Source of the DNA: Calditrichia bacterium
GTDB lineage: Bacteria; Calditrichota; Calditrichia; RBG-13-44-9
Direction: 5' to 3'
Length of the DNA stretch: 5,366 bases
NCBI GenBank assembly: GCA_026991005.1
Contig: JALXCH010000362.1
Location: 1 to 5,366, forward strand
Under the pieces are notes generated by a model, which was not told the origin of the DNA, did no database searches, and saw only the letters and a program-made list of their open reading frames with translations. Shown here piece by piece: positions 1 through 4,410 of the stretch (positions are counted from its first letter, which is position 1; each line of letters opens with the position of its first letter). The position numbers and the translations under genes are program-made.

Positions 1-64
1 GATGCTGGGGACCCATGTTGAGAACCAATCTGTCTCGCTTAAGCTCTTGCACAGTTTCAGGCAT
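1..64 (-). CDS. nuoD: NADH-quinone oxidoreductase subunit D, N-terminal fragment
   Basis: Only the first 21 codons are in the window; the gene runs off the left edge. The translation begins MPETVQELKRDRLVLNMGPQ and is followed by His, which matches the NuoD/49 kDa start, where a short leader precedes the conserved MGPQHP segment. NuoD is a peripheral-arm subunit of complex I that helps form the quinone-binding site together with NuoB. The ATG at 62-64 is the likely start because an in-frame TGA lies only two codons upstream (between it and the ATG are codons for Asn and Asp). The Shine-Dalgarno sequence is weak (a GGGTG stretch about nine bases upstream). It follows nuoC on the same strand after a 93-bp gap, longer than the near-contact between nuoA and nuoC, but no promoter or terminator is evident in that gap. 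Identification rests on a short stretch plus gene order. Confidence 0.85.
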   Translation of the reverse strand, partial: MPETVQELKRDRLVLNMGPQH

Positions 65-157
65 ATCGTTTCACACCCGTTTTTTCCAGATAAATCGTTC
101 GCTAATTAATCTATTCTAAAGGAACAGCCATCGTTTTCGTTTTACAGCATCGCAGTG

Positions 158-649
158 CTACTTCAAATCCAGAATCACGTCACGTTCACCGCGACCTCGT
201 AAGGGATAGTCTTTACGCAGGGGATAGCCGTCAAATACATCCGGCGTGAGGATACGGCGTAAATCGGGATGTCCCAGGAAGTTGAATCCAAACATCTCGT
301 AGGCTTCACGTTCCAGCCAGTTGGCCGCATTCCATAACGGCACCATGCTGGGAACATCCAGATCATCCTCGGGAACCCCCGTTTTTACCCGTACCCGGTG
401 ATTATTCTTAAAGGAATACAGGTGGTACACGACATCGAACCGGGGTTCACGTTCCTGTTTCAGGAAATCCACCCCGGTCAAATCGGTAAGGTAATCGAAT
501 TGAAGGTTGGCATCTTTTTTCAGGAACTCCATTAATTCAAATACCTGATTTTTGGGGATGCGAATACTCAACATACCCCGAAATTCTTCAAAGGTTGCTT
601 CAGGAAATTTTTGCGACACTGCATCCTGAATGTGTTTATTCTCAATCAT
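158..649 (-). CDS. nuoC: NADH-quinone oxidoreductase subunit C (30 kDa subunit)
   Basis: The 163-residue protein has the usual length for a stand-alone NuoC, not the NuoCD fusion. NuoC is a cofactor-free peripheral-arm subunit of complex I that packs against NuoD and NuoB. The 30 kDa signature is clear: ERE at 113-115, then YEMFGF and His127, with RRIL at 131-134. It is followed by the conserved GYPLRKDYPLRG block at 141-152. The N-terminal half (about 1-90) carries the alpha/beta fold with the FDYLTDLTGVDF segment at 51-62. The ATG at 649 is well supported by a GGGAG Shine-Dalgarno six bases upstream, located inside the last codons of nuoA, and the two genes are three bases apart, so translational coupling is likely. 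Downstream lies nuoD. No key residue appears to be missing. Confidence 0.96.
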   Translation of the reverse strand: MIENKHIQDAVSQKFPEATFEEFRGMLSIRIPKNQVFELMEFLKKDANLQFDYLTDLTGVDFLKQEREPRFDVVYHLYSFKNNHRVRVKTGVPEDDLDVPSMVPLWNAANWLEREAYEMFGFNFLGHPDLRRILTPDVFDGYPLRKDYPLRGRGERDVILDLK

Positions 650-652
650 TGG

Positions 653-1018
653 CTACTCCCACTTAAATGCACCGCGTTTCCAGAGGTAAAGGTAACCGGC
701 AAATAAAATTCCGATAAACACCATCATCTCCCAGAAGATAAACATACCATGGGAGAGGAACTTTTTGTACACCACCGCCCAGGGATACAGAAAAATCACT
801 TCCACATCAAACAGAATAAACATCATGGCTGTAATGTAAAAGCGGATGGGGAAACGAACCCGGGCATCCATCTGCGGTGGTAAACCCGACTCATACACCG
901 TTTGTTTTATGGTATCTTTTACACGGGGACTGATGATGTGACTTAAAATCAGGATCGCTGCAGCAATAACCAGAGCCAGAATCATCAGTATGAGAATAGG
1001 CAAATATTGTGATAGCAT
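653..1018 (-). CDS. nuoA: NADH-quinone oxidoreductase subunit A
   Basis: This is a 121-residue integral membrane subunit of complex I, typical in length for NuoA. It lies at the junction of the membrane and peripheral arms, next to the quinone chamber. Three hydrophobic helices are visible at about residues 5-29, 59-83 and 91-113. The long polar loop after helix 1 carries YESGLPP at 42-48, the counterpart of the family's YE(C/S)G motif, here with Ser instead of Cys as in many bacteria. Helix 2 contains the hallmark FDVEVIFLYPWAV at 70-82 with the buried acidic residues Asp71 and Glu73. The ATG at 1018 has an AGGAAA Shine-Dalgarno about eight bases upstream. It is the first nuo gene here and is followed three bases later by nuoC; nuoB, usually next, is missing from this position. 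Confidence 0.97.
   Translation of the reverse strand: MLSQYLPILILMILALVIAAAILILSHIISPRVKDTIKQTVYESGLPPQMDARVRFPIRFYITAMMFILFDVEVIFLYPWAVVYKKFLSHGMFIFWEMMVFIGILFAGYLYLWKRGAFKWE
656..660 (-). promoter_or_regulatory. Shine-Dalgarno of nuoC inside the nuoA 3' end
   Basis: GGGAG lies six bases before the nuoC ATG and overlaps the Trp-Glu codons that end nuoA. It fixes the nuoC start and suggests that ribosomes finishing nuoA feed nuoC directly. Confidence 0.7.
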
Positions 1019-1057
1019 AGAAACATTTCCTGATTGTTTTATCTTTCACTTATCATA

Positions 1058-1086
1058 ATAACATGAATTTAAAATATTTGTAACAA
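1058..1086 (-). promoter_or_regulatory. candidate promoter of the nuo operon
   Basis: On the minus strand a -35-like TTGTTA (1081-1086) is separated by 17 bases from a -10-like TGTTAT (1058-1063). Each matches four of six sigma-70 consensus positions. Transcription would start about 30 bases before nuoA. The region is very AT-rich, so such matches arise easily by chance; an overlapping TATTAT/TATGAT just downstream is an alternative -10 with poorer spacing. Confidence 0.3.
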
Positions 1087-1172
1087 AAATCAATAAAAAA
1101 ATATTTTTTGAAACCCTCTTTATTGCACTACTGCTCTCAACTTGTGTTTTTTAGAACAAACTTCAATATTAT

Positions 1173-1196
1173 GTATCGCAAACTTTAGTTTGCGAG
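1173..1196 (+). repeat. REP family 1, copy 1 (left outer)
   Basis: The GTAT foot is followed by CGCAAACTTTAGTTTGCG (1177-1194), an 8-bp perfect stem around a central TT, then AG. The 19-base core from 1178 recurs exactly at 1207, giving a 29-bp period. Confidence 0.9.
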
Positions 1197-1201
1197 GGTG
1201 T

Positions 1202-1225
1202 GTAATGCAAACTTTAGTTTGCGAG
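1202..1225 (+). repeat. REP family 1, copy 2 (left inner)
   Basis: The GTAA foot, one T, then GCAAACTTTAGTTTGC (1207-1222) and GAG. It has the same orientation as copy 1. The 7-bp stem is perfect, while the outermost pair seen in copy 1 is lost by a C-to-T change at 1206. It lies about 64 bases past the RAYT stop codon. Confidence 0.9.
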
Positions 1226-1288
1226 CCAAAACAAAATTTTATTGAATTCCACGTTTCCTTTGCTTTCCCACCTTTCTCGTCCTAAAAA

Positions 1289-1960
1289 TCACAAATAGAC
1301 ACAATAACTATAATTCCAATCTTCCCACCTGGAGACCAATCCTGCTTTAACCGGATCGTACAAAATATACTCAATTATCCGAACTAATTCTTCTACATCT
1401 CGCACATAATGGTCATAACTTTCGTGGTGCCAGAAATATCCGCTACGGTTCAAAACCTGATTACACTGTTGGGCCGTTGCCCCTTTTAACAATTGCATCA
1501 CTTTGGATAAAGGATACTTTTTCTTTTTCCTACCCACACTGATTTCCTTTTGCAAAACCGAAGCGAGGTTTTCTTCTTCTTTCAAATAAAATACTGAATG
1601 CACATGGTTTGGCATAATCGTGTAAGCTATTAAAGAATAAAACTTATCGTCCATCTCATGAAGTTTATTCTTTACAATATCAGCAATTTTTTCTTCCTTT
1701 AACCACACCGGACCAAACGCGGCGTGATTCAGTAATTGATCAAATTTGCCGAAATACTTTTTTTGAATTAAATATTTTTCCTCATTAATCTTTTTTCGGT
1801 TATTTCCATATTTTGAGGTTAGCTTTTCGATTTCCATTTCCATTTCTGATTTCAGCTTTTTAATCACATATAGGGGTAATGAACCCTTCAAGCGAAACGT
1901 TATAAAAAACACGGCATCCTCCGGATGGAGATGCGGTAAATTCCGCCGATATTGGATCAT
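1289..1960 (-). CDS. REP-associated tyrosine transposase (RAYT; Y1/HUH, IS200-like fold)
   Basis: The 223-residue protein belongs to the Y1_Tnp/IS200-like superfamily. These enzymes nick single-stranded DNA next to a hairpin and form a 5'-phosphotyrosine link. The N-terminal strand FFITFRL (18-24) is followed by a Lys/Glu-rich, probably helical insertion (about 32-70), then GPVWL (83-87). The metal-binding HUH motif is MPNHVH with His119 and His121. The C-terminal part has FWHHESYDHYVRD (176-188) and EYILYDPVKAGLV (197-209). By comparison with E. coli TnpA-REP as I recall it, Tyr198 is the probable nucleophile. The short length and flanking cognate REP hairpins argue for a RAYT rather than an IS200/IS605 transposase. 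The ATG at 1960 has GGGAG ten bases upstream. All key residues are present, so it may be active. It is more AT- and Lys-rich than neighbouring genes, consistent with transfer. Confidence 0.92.
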   Translation of the reverse strand: MIQYRRNLPHLHPEDAVFFITFRLKGSLPLYVIKKLKSEMEMEIEKLTSKYGNNRKKINEEKYLIQKKYFGKFDQLLNHAAFGPVWLKEEKIADIVKNKLHEMDDKFYSLIAYTIMPNHVHSVFYLKEEENLASVLQKEISVGRKKKKYPLSKVMQLLKGATAQQCNQVLNRSGYFWHHESYDHYVRDVEELVRIIEYILYDPVKAGLVSRWEDWNYSYCVYL

Positions 1961-2046
1961 TTCTTAAATACTCCCTGGAAACTCCCACTACAATTTCATT
2001 TATTTGAAAGTTAATGTTTTTATCTTTTAAAAACAAATTTCTATGC

Positions 2047-2061
2047 GTATCGCAAACTTTA
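2047..2061 (+). repeat. REP family 1, degenerate or half copy
   Basis: GTATCGCAAACTTTA is identical over 15 bases to the first part of copy 1, but the second stem arm is replaced by TTGTATGC and no good hairpin forms. It lies inside the unit, upstream of the RAYT start, and is either a decayed REP or a remnant of rearrangement. Confidence 0.6.
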
Positions 2062-2104
2062 TTGTATGCTAAATAAAATACCTATTTTGAAACAAATCAC
2101 AATT

Positions 2105-2125
2105 GCAAGCTAAAGCTTGCCCTAC
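2105..2125 (-). repeat. REP family 1, copy 4 (right inner, GC variant)
   Basis: Read on the minus strand: a GTAG foot, one G, then GCAAGCTTTAGCTTGC. Compared with the other copies both stem arms have changed together (A to G in one arm, T to C in the other), so the 7-bp stem stays perfect. Confidence 0.9.
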
Positions 2126-2127
2126 AC

Positions 2128-2151
2128 AACGCAAACTAAAGTTTGCGTTAC
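2128..2151 (-). repeat. REP family 1, copy 5 (right outer)
   Basis: Read on the minus strand: a GTAA foot followed by CGCAAACTTTAGTTTGCG, identical over these 18 bases to copy 1 but in the opposite orientation. The palindrome extends to 10 bp per arm (2128-2149). Its outer end lies 3 bp from the candidate rmlB -35 element. Confidence 0.9.
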
Positions 2152-2154
2152 AAC

Positions 2155-2183
2155 TTGTAAATCTACCCCAAACATTTTATATT
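2155..2183 (+). promoter_or_regulatory. candidate promoter of rmlB
   Basis: A -35-like TTGTAA (2155-2160) and a -10-like TATATT (2178-2183, five of six consensus positions) are separated by exactly 17 bases. Transcription would begin near 2190, giving a leader of roughly 25 bases that contains the strong Shine-Dalgarno. The upstream neighbour is divergent, so rmlB needs its own promoter here. Sequence-only prediction. Confidence 0.5.
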
Positions 2184-2205
2184 CCCGCAACTTAACGATA
2201 AAAAA

Positions 2206-2211
2206 AAGGAG
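2206..2211 (+). promoter_or_regulatory. Shine-Dalgarno of rmlB
   Basis: AAGGAG lies five bases before the ATG at 2217, following a run of A residues. It is the strongest ribosome binding site in the window and fixes the rmlB start. Confidence 0.8.
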
Positions 2212-2216
2212 CCCAT

Positions 2217-3230
2217 ATGAAATCCATCCTGGTTACCGGCGGTGCCGGATTCATCGGAAGCAATTTCGTTCGGTACATGGTAAATAAATACCCTGACTAT
2301 CGCATCATCGTACTGGATGCCCTGACCTATGCTGGCAATCGCGAAAATCTCCAGGACCTGGAAGGTCGCCTGAATTATTTCTTTTACCACGGTAACATTT
2401 GCGATAAAGAGGTGGTGGATAATCTGGTGAGCAACGTGGATACCATCATCAACTTTGCTGCAGAAACCCACGTGGATCGCTCCATTCTGGAAGCGGGAAG
2501 TTTCATTCAAACCGACGTGGTGGGAACCTTCACCTTGCTGGAGGCTGCACGAAAATACGACATCGAACGTTACATTCAAATCTCCACTGATGAAGTGTAC
2601 GGTTCCATCGAAGACGGTTCCTTTACCGAAGAAAGTCCTTTGCAACCCAACAGTCCCTATTCCGCCAGTAAAGCCAGTGGCGATTTGATGGTGCGTGCTT
2701 ACCATCGCACTTACGGCTTACCTACAATCATTACCCGTAGTTCCAACAACTTTGGTCCCTATCAGTATCCGGAAAAACTCATTCCTTTATTTATTACCAA
2801 TGCCCTGGACGATCTCCCTCTGCCTTTGTATGGTGATGGTAAAAACGTACGGGATTGGCTTTACGTATTGGATAATTGCGAAGCCATTGACCTGGTGTTA
2901 CACAAAGGGAAAGTGGGTGAAGTGTACAACATTGGTGGCGGGAACGAGATGCAAAACATTCAGATTACCGAAATGATTTTGGAGCTATTGAACAAACCCA
3001 AATCGCTGATCCAGCCCGTTCCCGATCGTCTGGGGCACGACCGCCGCTACTCCGTGGACACCCAAAAAATTCGCGCACTGGGTTGGAAACCCCGGCACAA
3101 TTTCCAACAAGCGCTCCAAGAAACCGTTCGCTGGTATGTCGAACATGAGGATTGGTGGCGAGCCATCAAAGAAAAACAGGAAGAATTCAAACGCTACTAC
3201 CAGCAACAATATAAAACGCTTCATTCATAA
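2217..3230 (+). CDS. rmlB: dTDP-glucose 4,6-dehydratase
   Basis: This 337-residue extended short-chain dehydrogenase converts dTDP-glucose to dTDP-4-keto-6-deoxyglucose, the second step toward dTDP-L-rhamnose and other deoxysugars of cell-surface polysaccharides. It is cytosolic and uses tightly bound NAD+. The Rossmann motif TGGAGFIG is at 7-14 (Gly8, Gly11, Gly14). The catalytic set is visible: Thr124-Asp125-Glu126 in STDEVYG, where the Asp-Glu pair is specific to this dehydratase family, and Tyr148/Lys152 in YSASK. Further family blocks are AAETHVDRSI (81-90), RSSNNFGPYQYPEKLIP (174-190), GDGKNVRDWLYV (207-218) and DRLGHDRRYSVD (270-281). Length is normal and the start has a strong AAGGAG. 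It is transcribed divergently from the RAYT gene. The usual partners rmlA, rmlC and rmlD are not adjacent, so the pathway must be completed from elsewhere. Confidence 0.96.
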   Translation: MKSILVTGGAGFIGSNFVRYMVNKYPDYRIIVLDALTYAGNRENLQDLEGRLNYFFYHGNICDKEVVDNLVSNVDTIINFAAETHVDRSILEAGSFIQTDVVGTFTLLEAARKYDIERYIQISTDEVYGSIEDGSFTEESPLQPNSPYSASKASGDLMVRAYHRTYGLPTIITRSSNNFGPYQYPEKLIPLFITNALDDLPLPLYGDGKNVRDWLYVLDNCEAIDLVLHKGKVGEVYNIGGGNEMQNIQITEMILELLNKPKSLIQPVPDRLGHDRRYSVDTQKIRALGWKPRHNFQQALQETVRWYVEHEDWWRAIKEKQEEFKRYYQQQYKTLHS

Positions 3231-3521
3231 AATTGGGCAACCGCCGGGATTTTCAAGAAGTGACGTGAGGTTATTAATTTTCTCAGAGGTTGAACTGCGG
3301 GGAGAATATCAATCCATCTCTTCACATTCTGTGAATACCCGATTTCTACCTTCTGCCAGAGCCATCACACGTAACTTCCCGAGCTATTTTGAGCAGAACA
3401 AAATGATTCAAAAACAATAAAACCTATATCAAGCACGATTTGTGAGAACAAAGAAAGTTGGAGTGCAATTTATCCTTTTTATCCGGCACAGAAAATTCGT
3501 TTAACAAGAAACTGAAAAATA
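3231..3521. other. 291-bp gap with no recognisable gene
   Basis: Between rmlB and the HAD gene I see no supported gene, RNA or terminator. A small inverted repeat, TTCACA-TTC-TGTGAA (3321-3335), is present but too short to interpret. A plus-strand reading frame through 3420 starts inside rmlB out of frame and has no family resemblance. No T-tract hairpin follows rmlB, so read-through into the HAD gene is possible. The AT-rich stretch at about 3450-3521 could hold a promoter for the HAD gene, but no convincing -35/-10 pair stands out. Confidence 0.5.
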
Positions 3522-4250
3522 ATGCACCAGGAAGGAAAACAGAAAGAAAAGCTGCCCTTGCCAAAAAAATTGATTCTTTTTGACATAGATGGTACCCTGG
3601 TACTTACCGGGGGAATTGCCATGGGGAAAATGGTAGAAGCCGTTTCCCGCGTTACGGGTTTTCCGGTTCAATGGCATGTACGGGATTTTGTGGGGTACAC
3701 AGATCGTTACATACTGCGCACCCTTTTACAGCGCTGCGGTGTTTCTGAGGGACAGGTGGAGGACTTAACCGAAGCGGCATTGAGTTATTATCTGGAGGGG
3801 ATTCGGGATGCTCTGCGGTCGGACGGAGCAGTGAGGGTGTTACCCGGAGTAAAAGCCCTGCTGGAAGCTCTCAGTCGGGACAAACGATTTGCCCTGGGAC
3901 TGTTAACCGGCAATGTACGAGAGGGAGCTCATTACAAGCTGGCGCCGGTGGGACTGGAGCGGTACTTCCTGGTAGGCGCCTACGGGGACGATGCCCTGCT
4001 GCGGGACGACCTGCCACCGGTAGCCATTCAGCGGGCAGAGAAACATTACCAGTGCTTTTTTGAGAAAAAGGACATCTGGATAGTAGGCGATAGCGTAAAC
4101 GACATCCGTTGCGCCCATGCTCACCACTTGCGCAGCCTGGCCGTCGGTACGGGAAAAATCCCCGCAGAAGAACTCCGTAAATATCACCCCGACGTGTTCC
4201 TCCCGGATTTAACCCCTACCGAGAAGATTATTCGTATCCTATCCCAATAA
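3522..4250 (+). CDS. HAD-superfamily hydrolase, phosphoglycolate phosphatase-like
   Basis: The 242-residue protein carries all four HAD motifs: DIDGT with nucleophile Asp21 and acid/base Asp23, LLTGN with Thr129 (motif II), Lys139 in HYKL (motif III), and GDSVND with Asp190 and Asp194 (Mg2+ binding, motif IV). A helical cap occupies about residues 30-105 between motifs I and II, placing it in HAD subfamily I with Gph and beta-phosphoglucomutase-like enzymes. It probably hydrolyses a small phosphomonoester; phosphoglycolate is one possibility, but the substrate cannot be read from the sequence. A 17-residue Lys-rich extension precedes the first strand. The ATG at 3522 lacks a clear Shine-Dalgarno, and a purine-rich AGGAAGG lies just inside the gene, so a later TTG start cannot be excluded. 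It is more GC-rich than the RAYT gene. It stands alone on the plus strand, 291 bp after rmlB. Confidence 0.88.
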   Translation: MHQEGKQKEKLPLPKKLILFDIDGTLVLTGGIAMGKMVEAVSRVTGFPVQWHVRDFVGYTDRYILRTLLQRCGVSEGQVEDLTEAALSYYLEGIRDALRSDGAVRVLPGVKALLEALSRDKRFALGLLTGNVREGAHYKLAPVGLERYFLVGAYGDDALLRDDLPPVAIQRAEKHYQCFFEKKDIWIVGDSVNDIRCAHAHHLRSLAVGTGKIPAEELRKYHPDVFLPDLTPTEKIIRILSQ

Positions 4251-4256
4251 AACCCG

Positions 4257-4281
4257 GTAGCCGCGGGCTTCATGCCCGCGG
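4257..4281 (+). repeat. REP family 2, unit 1
   Basis: A GTAG foot is directly followed by CCGCGGGC-TTCAT-GCCCGCGG (4261-4281), a perfect 8-bp GC-rich stem with a 5-base loop, then TAAATTAAT. It begins 7 bp after the HAD stop codon. Without a following T-run it is not a classical intrinsic terminator, though the hairpin could protect the mRNA 3' end. Confidence 0.85.
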
Positions 4282-4305
4282 TAAATTAATGCACCGCAAT
4301 CAAAG

Positions 4306-4326
4306 CCGCAGGCTTTACGCCTCCGG
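4306..4326 (+). repeat. REP family 2, unit 2
   Basis: CCGCAGGC-TTTAC-GCCTCCGG has the same layout as its neighbours but carries one C:C mismatch in the stem (C4309/C4323), followed by TAAATTTCAT. It starts 45 bp after unit 1. Confidence 0.8.
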
Positions 4327-4354
4327 TAAATTTCATACCCTACGAACCTAATAA

Positions 4355-4375
4355 CCGCAGGCTTCATGCCTGCGG
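4355..4375 (+). repeat. REP family 2, unit 3
   Basis: CCGCAGGC-TTCAT-GCCTGCGG is a perfect 8-bp stem with the same loop as unit 1, followed by AAATTAAATA. Relative to unit 1, a G:C pair has become A:T through changes in both arms. It starts 49 bp after unit 2 and ends 35 bp before the ATPase stop codon. Confidence 0.85.
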
Positions 4376-4410
4376 AAATTAAATATTCTAAAAATGGGCA
4401 ACTACCCTCT

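Larger units (their letters stand above)
1173..2151. mobile_element. RAYT transposase gene bracketed by inverted REP doublets (REPtron-like unit)
   Basis: A Y1/HUH transposase gene is flanked on the left by two plus-oriented REP copies and on the right by two minus-oriented copies of the same family. The outermost copies (1173-1194 and 2130-2151 reversed) match at 21 of 22 positions, so they look like terminal inverted repeats with their GTA feet pointing outward. Each doublet uses a TGTGTA linker between its members. No target-site duplication could be recognised outside the ends. This arrangement fits known RAYT/REP units, in which the enzyme recognises and probably mobilises the hairpins. 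The exact borders are inferred from the repeats alone. Confidence 0.75.

Noticed and set aside
1173..1225. CRISPR array
   Set aside because: There are only two units per side, the repeats are palindromic, the spacers are under 15 bases, and a Y1 transposase rather than cas genes is adjacent.
2006..2037. Bacteroidota-style promoter for the RAYT gene (TTTG, 20 bases, TAACTTTC on the minus strand)
   Set aside because: It matches seven of eight bases in a spaced consensus (-7 TAnnTTTG), but the region is extremely AT-rich and the other genes here do not show the same pattern; not strong enough to annotate.
2163..2705. Minus-strand open frame of 180 codons opposite rmlB
   Set aside because: It is antisense to a clear rmlB coding region and looks like a frame shadow.
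3321..3335. TTCACA-TTC-TGTGAA inverted repeat as an operator
   Set aside because: Six-base arms around three bases occur often by chance, and it lies far from either flanking start codon.
3136..3420. Plus-strand open frame of 94 codons overlapping the rmlB 3' end
   Set aside because: It starts inside rmlB in another frame, has no Shine-Dalgarno and no family-like composition or motif.
4257..4375. Intrinsic terminator pair for the convergent HAD and ATPase genes
   Set aside because: The stems are strong, but no T-tract follows on either strand, and the three-fold repetition fits REP elements better.
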